Assembly: GCF_000350525.1 (NCBI RefSeq)
Contig: NZ_AOCN01000003.1
Coordinates: 1-62,876, forward strand
Origin: Leucobacter salsicius M1-8
GTDB taxonomy: Bacteria > Actinomycetota > Actinomycetes > Actinomycetales > Microbacteriaceae
Reading direction: 5' to 3'
DNA: 62,876 nucleotides
The translations under genes and the position numbers were made by a program. The notes beneath the pieces were generated by a model that did not search any database, had not been told where the DNA came from, and was given only the letters and a program-made list of their open reading frames with translations. Position 1 is the stretch's first letter. The number at the start of each line of letters is the position of its first letter. This document shows, piece by piece, positions 38,067 through 46,623 of the stretch.

Positions 38067-39394
38067 GCGTTGCCCTCGAGACGCAGGACGCTGGTAACCT
38101 CGTGCACCAGGTCGGTAGCGCGCAGCGCATCGACCATGGCAGCGAGGTCGGCCTCGCGAGCGACGTGGGTTCCGATCACGAGCGATGCGCGATCGGGCGC
38201 GCCGTCGGCAATGTTCTGCTCGACGCTGGCGGCCGAGACACCGTGCTCGGCGAGGATGCCGGCGATGCGGGCGAGCACACCGGGCTGGTCGCGCACCTCG
38301 AGCATCACCTGGTAGGCCGTGTTGACCGCGCCAACGGGCAGCAGGGGCAGGTCGGCGTGCAGCGAACCCGCGATGCCGGGGCCACCAACGACGTGGCGGC
38401 GAGCCGCCGAGACGAGGTCGCCCAGCACTGCCGAGGCGGTCTCTGCGCCGCCAGCGCCCGCGCCATAGAACATGAGCTCGCCTGCGGCAACGGCCTCGAC
38501 GAAGACGGCGTTCTTGCCGCCGTAAACCGCAGCGAGCGGGTGGTCGCGGCGAATCAGGGCCGGGTACACGCGGGCCGAAACACCCTCGGTACCGTCGGCC
38601 GTGGTGATGCGCTCGGCGATCGCGAGGAGCTTGATGACGAATCCGGCGTTCTTCGCGGTCTCGATCTGCTCGAGCGTGATGTTCGCGATGCCTTCGCGGT
38701 ATACCGCGTCGACGGGAACCACGGTGTGGAAGGCGATCGAGGCGAGGATGGTCGCCTTCTGCGCGGCGTCGTAGCCCTCGACGTCAAGTGTCGGGTCGGC
38801 CTCGAGGTAGCCCAGCTCGCTTGCCACGCGCATGGCGTCTTCGGCGCTGTCGCCAAAACGGTCCATGCGGTCGAGGATGTAGTTTGTTGAACCGTTGACG
38901 ATGCCCATCACGCGCGTGATGTGGTCGCCCGCGAGGCTCTCGCGCAGCGGGCGCAGGATTGGGATCGCCGCGGCGACCGCTGCCTCGTACGACAGCTGCG
39001 CACCAACCTGCTCCGCGGCCTCAGCAAGCTCGGGGCCGTGCGCCGCGATGAGCGCCTTGTTGGCGGTCACGACGTCGGCGCCGCCCTGCAGCGCCTGCAG
39101 GATCAGCGTCTTGGCAGGCTCAATGCCACCCATCAGCTCGATCACGATATCGGCACCCTGCACGAGACGCTCGGCGTCGCTCGTAAAAAGCTCCTGGGGC
39201 AGGTCGACGTCGCGCTTCGCGTTCACGTCGCGAACGGCGATGCCGGCGAGGGTCAGGCGTGCGCCGATGCGCGCGGCGAGCTCGTCGCCGTGCTCGAGGA
39301 TAAGCCTGGCGGTCTGGGCGCCCACCGAGCCGCAGCCCAGCAGGGCGACACGTAGGTCACGATATTCGTTCACTTCACTGTCTCCGATCGTCAT
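38063..39394 (-). CDS. hom: Homoserine dehydrogenase
   Basis: A 443-residue enzyme that reduces aspartate semialdehyde to homoserine. The NAD(P)-binding start is VALLGCGSVGAQTAR. The catalytic core holds ADVVTANKALIAAHG, VNGSTNYILDRM and LGYLEADPTLDVEGYDAAQKA. A C-terminal ACT domain (about 355-430, YQVMLEVRDQPGVLARIAGI) points to feedback control by threonine. It is translationally coupled to thrB. Confidence 0.96.
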   Translation of the reverse strand: MTIGDSEVNEYRDLRVALLGCGSVGAQTARLILEHGDELAARIGARLTLAGIAVRDVNAKRDVDLPQELFTSDAERLVQGADIVIELMGGIEPAKTLILQALQGGADVVTANKALIAAHGPELAEAAEQVGAQLSYEAAVAAAIPILRPLRESLAGDHITRVMGIVNGSTNYILDRMDRFGDSAEDAMRVASELGYLEADPTLDVEGYDAAQKATILASIAFHTVVPVDAVYREGIANITLEQIETAKNAGFVIKLLAIAERITTADGTEGVSARVYPALIRRDHPLAAVYGGKNAVFVEAVAAGELMFYGAGAGGAETASAVLGDLVSAARRHVVGGPGIAGSLHADLPLLPVGAVNTAYQVMLEVRDQPGVLARIAGILAEHGVSAASVEQNIADGAPDRASLVIGTHVAREADLAAMVDALRATDLVHEVTSVLRLEGNA

Positions 39395-39510
39395 GTGTTG
39401 CGCCGCACACGTGGTGCGCGGCAGGTCGTGGGGTCGGCGCGTGGCGCTGCGATGGTGCAGTGCTGGACATGTGCGAGGCGTTGTCGCCGCTTCTGCCCGC
39501 GCCGATTTGG

Positions 39511-40980
39511 TTAGTGCGCAGCCGGCGGAATCTCACACGCTGCAGCCCGGGGTGCGGGGCTCCAGGGTGTTGCGCCCGACACGCTCTTCGCCAGCAGTTG
39601 TTCCTCGGTCTCGCCCTCCACGATGAGGCGGGCGGTGCCGTTAGTGACGGCAACAACGGGCGGCCGGGGCACGTAGTTGTAGTTGCTCGCCAGCGACCAG
39701 CAGTAGGCGCCGGTCGTCGCCACCGCGAGGGTATCGCCGGGGCGCACGTCGCCGGGCAGCAGGTCGCGCGGCACCACAATGTCGCCCGACTCGCAGTGCT
39801 TGCCGACGACGCGGGCCAGGGCCGGTGCCGCCGAGCTCTCGCGGTTCGCGAGCACGACGTGGTAGTCGGCGCCGTAGAGTGCGGGGCGTGCGTTGTCGCT
39901 CATGCCGCCGTCGACGCTCACGTACAAACGCTCGCCGAAGCCGAGGTCTGCCGGGTCGGCTGCGGCATCACTGCCCGCGAGCTGCACGGACTTGGTCGTG
40001 CCGACCGTGTACAGCGTGACGCCGGCCTGGCCGATAACCGAGCGGCCGGGCTCGAAGGCGAGCTTGGGCACGGGCACGCCGAACTCCTCGCAGCTCGCGG
40101 CAACAATGTCAGCGAGTTCGCGGGCAATGCGCGACACCTCGGGTGCCTCGTCTGCCTGAGCCGGGGTGTAAGCGATACCGAAGCCACCGCCGAGGTTGAG
40201 CTCGGGAATGTCTCGGCCCGCAAGCTTCGCGAGCTCGGGGTATACACCGAGCAGGCGGCGTGCCGACTCGCGGAAGCCCTCGGTCGCGAAGATCTGTGAG
40301 CCGATGTGGCAGTGCAGTCCGACGAAGTCGAGCGAGTCGTGGCCGAGAATCTGGGCGACGAGCTTGGGGGCGTCGGCGAGCGGGTTGCCGAACTTCTGAT
40401 CCTCGTGCGACGTCGCAAGGAAGTCGTGGGTGGAGGCGTGCACGCCGCTGTTGACGCGCAGGCGCACGCGCTGCACGCGGCCCTGGGCGGTCGCGACGCT
40501 GGCGATGCGCTCGATCTCGATCGCACTATCGATGATGATGGTGCCGACGCCCGCCGCTACGGCGCGCTCGATCTCGCTGATCGACTTGTTGTTGCCGTGG
40601 AAGCCGATGGTCTCGGGCTTTACGCCGGCCGCCAGTGCGACGGCGAGCTCTCCCCCGCTTGCGACGTCAATCGCGAGGCCCTCCTCGGCCATCCACTCGG
40701 CAACCTCGACGCACAGAAACGCCTTGCCCGCGTAGTAGACGGTCGCGGTGGTGCCGATGCGCTCGGCCTCGCTCCTGAGGGCATCGCGTACCTCGCGGGC
40801 CTTGGATCGAGCGGCGTCTTCGTCGATGACGTACAGCGGTGAGCCGAACTGCGCGGTGAGATCGGTGGCGCGAATCTCGCCAATCTTTAGTTCACGGCAC
40901 TGGTTGCCGCGTCGCGCCGAGGGCGGAAACACGCGGGTGTCGATGGCGTTCAGGGCGGCAGGCTGAGTCTGCTCGGTCAC
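39511..40980 (-). CDS. lysA: Diaminopimelate decarboxylase
   Basis: A 489-residue fold-III PLP enzyme that makes lysine from meso-diaminopimelate. The PLP lysine is K86 in YYAGKAFLC. HCHIGSQIF-type (here LHCHIGSQIFATEGF), NLGGGFGIAY, FEPGRSVIGQAG and the C-terminal CESGDIVVPRD and TTGAYCWS are present. GTG start with AGGAG before it. It begins the lysA-hom-thrB-rho-prfA run. Its common partner argS lies 5.6 kb upstream, beyond an inserted block. Confidence 0.95.
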   Translation of the reverse strand: MTEQTQPAALNAIDTRVFPPSARRGNQCRELKIGEIRATDLTAQFGSPLYVIDEDAARSKAREVRDALRSEAERIGTTATVYYAGKAFLCVEVAEWMAEEGLAIDVASGGELAVALAAGVKPETIGFHGNNKSISEIERAVAAGVGTIIIDSAIEIERIASVATAQGRVQRVRLRVNSGVHASTHDFLATSHEDQKFGNPLADAPKLVAQILGHDSLDFVGLHCHIGSQIFATEGFRESARRLLGVYPELAKLAGRDIPELNLGGGFGIAYTPAQADEAPEVSRIARELADIVAASCEEFGVPVPKLAFEPGRSVIGQAGVTLYTVGTTKSVQLAGSDAAADPADLGFGERLYVSVDGGMSDNARPALYGADYHVVLANRESSAAPALARVVGKHCESGDIVVPRDLLPGDVRPGDTLAVATTGAYCWSLASNYNYVPRPPVVAVTNGTARLIVEGETEEQLLAKSVSGATPWSPAPRAAACEIPPAAH

Positions 40981-41236
40981 TGGGGGCTCCTGAGAGGGGG
41001 AAACGGGTTCAAGGACGCGCTCGCATCGGTTGCATCATGCAACGCGTGGCGAGCGGACCCGGCTTGGCCCCTGAAGCCGTGCGAACGGAGACGTGGGTCT
41101 CAGAACGAACCCCTCTAGCCTATCGCGGCTCGTATGCGGTCGGTGCCACGGACACGTCATATGACGATGCACGAAAGCGCCCGGAAGGTTCCGCCCCAGT
41201 ACGAGCGAGCCCTTCCGAGCGCTGTCGTCAGAGGAA

Positions 41237-42664
41237 CTACCCGACTCCCTCGAGCATCTCAGTATGCGTGTTACCGACGTTGAGTAGTACCTCGGGCCGG
41301 TTCGCCTTGATCCACCAGAATCGCGCGAAGGCAACGAGCATCGTGGCTGCAAAGAGGTACGGGATCAAGTTGATCGGGAAGGCGGGGGCGGGCCACACAT
41401 TGGCGAAGAACACGTATGACATGGCTAGCACTGCGATCGTGGCACACACCCACACCAGGCGGTTGGGAAGCCGTTCGCGGGTCGTGTAGACGACACCGGC
41501 GATTGCGACGAGCGCATACGCGACCATGTAGCCGTAGGTGCCATAAGTGTCGACCCACACGACGATTTCCATCGGGTGCGTTCCTATGAGAAGTAGGACA
41601 ATGTCGAGCGCGATCGCAGCCGGGCCAGCGATGAGCAAGACACGGTGCGGAGTCAGGTGCTGCTCGTGCGTGCGGCCGAAACGCTCGGGCACGATGCCTT
41701 CCTTACCCATCACGTATACGATGCGTCCGACAACATTCAGCGGTGCCACCACGACGGCAAAGAACGACGCTGCAACGCCCAGCACCAGCACGGGCGCAAA
41801 CCAGGCAGGCATGCCGATGCGCTCGTCAATGGCCTGGAGCGGGCTCGCGACAGTGCCCAGGTCGTCACCAAGCACGGCGATCTGGGTGTACGCGGCGAAA
41901 ACGTACAGCACACCCACGGTGACGGCACTCCACATAATCGCGCGCGGAATCGCGGTGTGCGGATTCTTCGCCTCACGCCCGAGTGCGTCAGCCGACGAGA
42001 ATCCCACGAAACCGAGGATACCGAGCACCATGCCGGCGGCTACGCCCTGAAACTGAACGCCCTCAAACGAGAACTGTGCGGGGTCCCACGCATCAGGCCC
42101 GAGCCAGATGAGTGCCGCAATGAGCAGCACCAGAATAATGAAAACCGACACCAGCTCGAGCACGAGCGACACCCGAGCTGAGACCCTGATGCCGCGGATC
42201 GTGAAGAACGTTGCCAGGCCGCCGATGACAATCGCGAGGCCGATGAGCCATCCAGTGCTTTCGGCCGCCTGGATCCCAAAGATACCCAGGAAGTCAGCGG
42301 CGTACGAGACCGCGCCACCCAAGGATCCGGCCGCGATGCCCCAGGACCCAATGAGCAGTGCCACCCCGGCCGCAAATGCTCCAGTGGGCCCCAGGCCCTT
42401 GGCGACATAGGTGTAGAGCGAACCTGCCGAGGCGTGCCGGCGAGCGAACATCGAAACGATGTAGCCCACGCAGAGGATCACGATCGTTGCGAGCACGAAT
42501 GCGAACATCGTGCCGTTGCCCGCGCCTATGAAGATCGAGGCAGCCGTGAATGCAATGACGGCGCTGGGGGCGATACTTGCGATGGCCTGAGCGGCGAGTT
42601 CGGGGCCCGACATGACCCCTTCGCGAAGGCCAGCGTCAGATTTACGGGTAGTCGTTTGCGTCAT
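41237..42664 (-). CDS. APC family amino acid permease
   Basis: A 475-residue transporter with about 12 membrane helices. The first helix region has GVMSGPELAAQAIASIAPSA, the unwound-helix motif of the APC superfamily. A second conserved stretch is GFVGFSSADALGREAKNPHTAIPRA. The substrate is probably an amino acid or amine. It is cotranscribed with, and 34 nt downstream of, the zinc alcohol dehydrogenase gene, suggesting uptake of an alcohol- or amine-derived compound. Confidence 0.88.
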   Translation of the reverse strand: MTQTTTRKSDAGLREGVMSGPELAAQAIASIAPSAVIAFTAASIFIGAGNGTMFAFVLATIVILCVGYIVSMFARRHASAGSLYTYVAKGLGPTGAFAAGVALLIGSWGIAAGSLGGAVSYAADFLGIFGIQAAESTGWLIGLAIVIGGLATFFTIRGIRVSARVSLVLELVSVFIILVLLIAALIWLGPDAWDPAQFSFEGVQFQGVAAGMVLGILGFVGFSSADALGREAKNPHTAIPRAIMWSAVTVGVLYVFAAYTQIAVLGDDLGTVASPLQAIDERIGMPAWFAPVLVLGVAASFFAVVVAPLNVVGRIVYVMGKEGIVPERFGRTHEQHLTPHRVLLIAGPAAIALDIVLLLIGTHPMEIVVWVDTYGTYGYMVAYALVAIAGVVYTTRERLPNRLVWVCATIAVLAMSYVFFANVWPAPAFPINLIPYLFAATMLVAFARFWWIKANRPEVLLNVGNTHTEMLEGVG

Positions 42665-42698
42665 AATCTCTCCGATGAGTTGACTAAATTTGAGGGAT

Positions 42699-43796
42699 TT
42701 ACGGAATCAAGAGCGTGCGCAACACGCCCCCGGTTTCGAGGTCATCGAGTGCCTCTGCCGCTTCGTCGAGCGGTCGGCGCCCCGAAATCAGCGGATCGAG
42801 CAGCAGCTGGCCGTCCATGTAGCGGTCAACGAGCGCCGGAATATCAATCGAGGGTCGCACCGAACCATAGTTTGAGCCAAGAATGCGCTGATCTGCTTCG
42901 GCGAGCACGAGCGGTTCGAACGACGCCTTCGCACCCGTCGGCGGCAGCCCAACAATCACAGAGGCACCGCCCAGACCGAGCATCCGGATCGACTGCTCCG
43001 TGGTGATCGTGCGTCCGATCGCGTCAAACGCGTAGTCGACGCCATCAGGGATCAGTTCGAACAACTGTTCAACTGCATCGCGCTCCGACGCGTCGATACG
43101 ATCGGTCGCCCCAAACTGAACTGCCATGTGGGTCTTCTCGGGCACCACATCGATCGCGATAATTCGCTCGGCGCCTGCGAGCTTCGCCCCCTGAACAACG
43201 TTGAGGCCCACGCCGCCGCAACCAATCACGGCGACGGTTGATCCCGGCTCAACAGCGGCGGTGTTCAGCACCGCACCCACCCCCGTGGCAACGGCGCATC
43301 CGACAACGGCGATGACGTCGAGCGGCGCATCATCGCGCACCTTGATGGCGCCCGAGGCGGGCACCACGACCTCCTCGGCGAACGATGAGACCCCGAGGTA
43401 GTGATGGATCTGCTCATCACCCAGCGTCAGGCGTGAGGTCCCGTCGAACAGCACGCCCTTCGGCGCCACCACAGTCGCAACCTTCTGGCATCGTGCCTCG
43501 TGGCCCTGCTGGCAGTAGCGGCATTCGCCGCACGGCGGCACCCAGCTCAGCACGACGTGGTCGCCAACAGCGAGGGAGGTGACGCCTTCACCCAGCTCAA
43601 CCACGACACCCGAGCCCTCGTGACCCATCACCATTGGGGCGGGGGCGTCCCACTCGCCGCGCTTCACGTGAAGGTCTGAGTGGCATACGCCGGCAGCGGC
43701 AATCTTGACGCGAACTTCTCCCGCACGAGGTGCAGCGAGGGTGACGTCGGCCACCTCTGCTCGAGTAGCGGGATCGCGAAACACGACAGCTTTCAT
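42699..43796 (-). CDS. Zinc-dependent alcohol dehydrogenase (MDR family)
   Basis: A 365-residue medium-chain dehydrogenase. Catalytic zinc ligands lie in AGVCHSDLH, MGHEGSGVV and VVGCAVATG. The structural zinc is held by the four cysteines of PPCGECRYCQQGHEARC. The NAD site is VIGCGGVGLNVVQGA. ATG 43796 is chosen over an open frame eight codons longer. It is divergent from the PucR regulator and upstream of an amino acid permease, so it may oxidise an amino-alcohol or similar substrate. Confidence 0.92.
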   Translation of the reverse strand: MKAVVFRDPATRAEVADVTLAAPRAGEVRVKIAAAGVCHSDLHVKRGEWDAPAPMVMGHEGSGVVVELGEGVTSLAVGDHVVLSWVPPCGECRYCQQGHEARCQKVATVVAPKGVLFDGTSRLTLGDEQIHHYLGVSSFAEEVVVPASGAIKVRDDAPLDVIAVVGCAVATGVGAVLNTAAVEPGSTVAVIGCGGVGLNVVQGAKLAGAERIIAIDVVPEKTHMAVQFGATDRIDASERDAVEQLFELIPDGVDYAFDAIGRTITTEQSIRMLGLGGASVIVGLPPTGAKASFEPLVLAEADQRILGSNYGSVRPSIDIPALVDRYMDGQLLLDPLISGRRPLDEAAEALDDLETGGVLRTLLIP

Positions 43797-43927
43797 GGGT
43801 ACTCCTTTGTGATCTACCACCTGCGTTTAGCCCCGCCTCCGATGGCGGGGTGCGCAGTGCTCCTGAGATCGTACGAGGTAATCCGCCACCGCCACACTGT
43901 GCCATTGGATGGTTATGATTCACCGAA

Positions 43928-45388
43928 GTGACCGAACGGTACACTCGACACATGGCATTAGATGTACAGGCGATCGCGCGCAGGTTGGGCGGCACTGTCG
44001 CCGCCCACGGAATCACCGAGCGGACCCGCGTCGATCGGGTCACCCCGTTGGACGAGTTTCTCGTCGTGGGCAACCCCGAGTATTCAACGCTGGTCACCGG
44101 AGAGGCCGATAGTCTCGAGATTCGCCTAGCTCAGGCTGGCACCTCGGAAGATGCGATTCTCGGTGCGGTGTTCGTCACGAACAAAGATACGACCGAGCTG
44201 CGGGCGTTGCTCAGTCAACACGGGATGACCGCGGTGCTCGGTTGCAGGTGTTCTGGGGCCACCCTCTTTCAGTCGTTGCGTGCCATGCTCGCGGAGGACG
44301 TCGCGGCATCTGACCGTCTCGCAACAGCGGGCATGAATGTACTCACCCAGGTCGCACGGCGTGGCGGTGTAACCGCGGTCATGGCCGAACTCGTGCACCG
44401 AGTGGATGGTTGGGCGGTGCTTCTCGATGCCGCGGGCGACCCCATCGCGACCGCCGGTGCCGGGCGCTTGCACGTTGCCGACGCGATTTCCGTCGCGTTG
44501 GGCAGGGCCGTTCGGGTGCGGCATCCTGGCCTTCAGGTGCACCAGGTGGGCACGGACCAGGATCTCGTCGGCCACCTCGTCATAGCCACACGCTCCGGCG
44601 CCACGAGTCGCGCTCGGGATCTTGCCGAGCAAGCTGCGGCACTCTGTGATTTGCTGTTACGCACCAGCAATCCATCGCGCACAGAGAACCTCGGCCGCGC
44701 GGCTCTCATCGACGTCCTTGATGCCGGCGGACGTCCTTCCCAGGACCTCTTGCGTCGCTGGGGTGTGCACGAGCAGGTCCTGACCGCTTTCGCTGTTGGG
44801 ACGCGAACCCGCACCATCGATGTCGAGCGGCTCGTGCGCAGATGGCTCGATGAACTGGGGGCCGAGCATATGTTTACATTCTCAGGCAGTGTGGCGCGCG
44901 GGTATGTGCGTGCCGATCTGGCCGACGCCCTCGTGTCACTCGTCTCCAGGCACGTCGCGGTCGGTGACGTGCCTCTCTCACTGGGGTTGGGTGAGCCCTC
45001 CCCCGTGGACCGGCTCGTACGCAGCGCAGCGCAGGCACGCCAAGCGCTAGAGTCCGCACTCGAGAATGGTGAGCGGACAGTTCGGTTCTCCCGGCTCGCG
45101 ACCGTCGAACTCGTGCTGAAGAATCTAGCCGGGCCCGCAAACGATTCCCTCAAGTTGCTCTTACAGCCGCTGACCCAGGCAGACGGCGCCCAAGGTGACC
45201 TCACACTCACCCTGCGGGTATTCCTTGCAGAACACGGTGCCCACCGGCGCAGCGCCGGCCGACTGGGCATTCATCGACAAACACTCCACGCTCGTCTGCA
45301 GCGCATCGAAGAACTCACAGGTCTATCGCTCGACCGCGCCGACGACCGCGCGGCGGCCTGGTTTGCCCTGCGCGCATCTGGTCAATGA
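43928..45388 (+). CDS. PucR family transcriptional regulator
   Basis: A 486-residue regulator. The N-terminal purine-catabolism-like (PucR) domain covers about 15-130, a GGDEF-like CdaR middle part follows, and the C-terminal HTH_30 motif is SAGRLGIHRQTLHARLQRIEELTGL. Such proteins activate catabolic genes, often for purines, amino acids or amines. It is divergent from the dehydrogenase-permease pair across 131 bases and is the likely regulator. GTG 43928 or ATG 43952 could be the start. Confidence 0.85.
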   Translation: MTERYTRHMALDVQAIARRLGGTVAAHGITERTRVDRVTPLDEFLVVGNPEYSTLVTGEADSLEIRLAQAGTSEDAILGAVFVTNKDTTELRALLSQHGMTAVLGCRCSGATLFQSLRAMLAEDVAASDRLATAGMNVLTQVARRGGVTAVMAELVHRVDGWAVLLDAAGDPIATAGAGRLHVADAISVALGRAVRVRHPGLQVHQVGTDQDLVGHLVIATRSGATSRARDLAEQAAALCDLLLRTSNPSRTENLGRAALIDVLDAGGRPSQDLLRRWGVHEQVLTAFAVGTRTRTIDVERLVRRWLDELGAEHMFTFSGSVARGYVRADLADALVSLVSRHVAVGDVPLSLGLGEPSPVDRLVRSAAQARQALESALENGERTVRFSRLATVELVLKNLAGPANDSLKLLLQPLTQADGAQGDLTLTLRVFLAEHGAHRRSAGRLGIHRQTLHARLQRIEELTGLSLDRADDRAAAWFALRASGQ

Positions 45389-45416
45389 GCACCCAGGTCG
45401 GGTACCGTAATCGAGC

Positions 45417-45833
45417 ATGACGAGCAATAGAGCTTGGGCACTCGCCTCGGCGATTTCGTGCGTACTGCTATTAGGTGGGTGCACGAGCGGTTTGACGCCG
45501 ACCGATCCTGGGTAAGACATGCCACCGACCTATGATGCTCCCGCAGGGGGCGGGCCCGAGGCACTCATCACTGGAGAGCTGCGTTACAGCGAGGGTTGCG
45601 TCTCGCTGCTGGCCGATGACGGCACCGAAACATTTCTGGTATTCACCTCGGTGGGTGCACCCGTCGTTTCAGGAACCACGTTGACCTATGACGGCGCCCA
45701 GTACGAACTCGGTAGTAAGGCAAGCTTTGGTGGGGGCTACGGTATCCCAGCGAATGTCAGCGTCGTTTGTGGCGGAGCTGACGACGCGAACTGGTTTACT
45801 GTCTCGAGCCCAGGCACTACCGGGAACGAGTAG
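45417..45833 (+). pseudogene. Small lipoprotein gene with an in-frame TAA
   Basis: From ATG 45417 the frame encodes a lipoprotein signal (ALASAISCVLLLGGCTSG, lipobox LGGC) and stops at TAA 45513-45515. The same frame then runs open for 107 more codons (from MPPTYDAPAGGGPEALI to SSPGTTGNE). This part looks like an exported beta-rich domain with two cysteines. A single change at the TAA would give one 138-residue lipoprotein. Alternatively the downstream ATG at 45519 restarts translation, but that product would lack a signal. Family unknown. Confidence 0.65.
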
Positions 45834-45843
45834 CTGACTCGAA

Positions 45844-46605
45844 CTACGCGCAGGTCCCGGGTTCCTGCTGCGCAGGGTCTGACAGGATCGTCGGGGACAG
45901 CGCCGCCCGCAGGGTCACCGATCCGGTACTCGACAGATCAATTGCCGTGAGCTCAATCCCTCGCGGCAGCCGATCCGCAATGCACACGCTCTGCGGTTTC
46001 AAGATCGGGTCTAGTAGCGAGCCGGTCGCCGCCCCCAGCTGCTCAGCGGACAGGTCAAACCCTGCGGCCTTCACGCCGGTCGGCTCGACCGTCACCTCAC
46101 CGTTTTCGACGCCCAAGTGCAGAGAGGCTTCCAACGACACCCCTTGGCCGAAGAGCTCGAGCGAGCGGCCAACGACAAGGTCGTCTCCGCGCACCTCCCC
46201 CGACTGCGCGATTCCCTGCGTGAGCATCTCAATCGTGGGGCCGAGCTCGTCCTTGGGAACGGTGAGCGCCACGGTCGCGCCCTGAATTTCGCCGGTGGTC
46301 GGGTTGAACGGGGTGAAGTCCGCGTGCACGCGCGCGTCGGCAGTGAGCCCCTCAATGATGGGCACCCCGGGCGCAATGACGGCCACATCGTTCACGCCGC
46401 CGCGCAGCGCACCAATCACCGTAGAACCACCCAGCTCAACATCGATGGGATGGTCGTCGCTGAGCTTGAGCTCGCTGCGCACCGCCCCCTCGATGACCCC
46501 CGGAATGATGAGCCTGAGCGCGACCTCTGCCGCGCCCACGAGCAGCGCGAGCACGGCAACCACGCCCAGTGCTCGCGCCCACCACCGTGGCTTGCGCTGT
46601 GTCAT
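45844..46605 (-). CDS. DUF2993 / LmeA-like phospholipid-binding protein
   Basis: A 253-residue protein with a basic N-terminus, one membrane helix (about 12-34, LGVVAVLALLVGAAEVALRL) and a long beta-rich exported domain of the DUF2993 type (VELGGSTVIGALRGGVNDVAV). In mycobacteria LmeA binds phospholipid and helps mannan elongation; here only the fold is inferred. It lies 18 nt after argS on the same strand. Confidence 0.82.
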   Translation of the reverse strand: MTQRKPRWWARALGVVAVLALLVGAAEVALRLIIPGVIEGAVRSELKLSDDHPIDVELGGSTVIGALRGGVNDVAVIAPGVPIIEGLTADARVHADFTPFNPTTGEIQGATVALTVPKDELGPTIEMLTQGIAQSGEVRGDDLVVGRSLELFGQGVSLEASLHLGVENGEVTVEPTGVKAAGFDLSAEQLGAATGSLLDPILKPQSVCIADRLPRGIELTAIDLSSTGSVTLRAALSPTILSDPAQQEPGTCA

Positions 46606-46623
46606 TGCGATCCGGATCGAGAT

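Noticed and set aside
40981..41236. Searched for a tRNA or riboswitch before lysA
   Set aside because: No cloverleaf, T-box or lysine-riboswitch features could be recognised.
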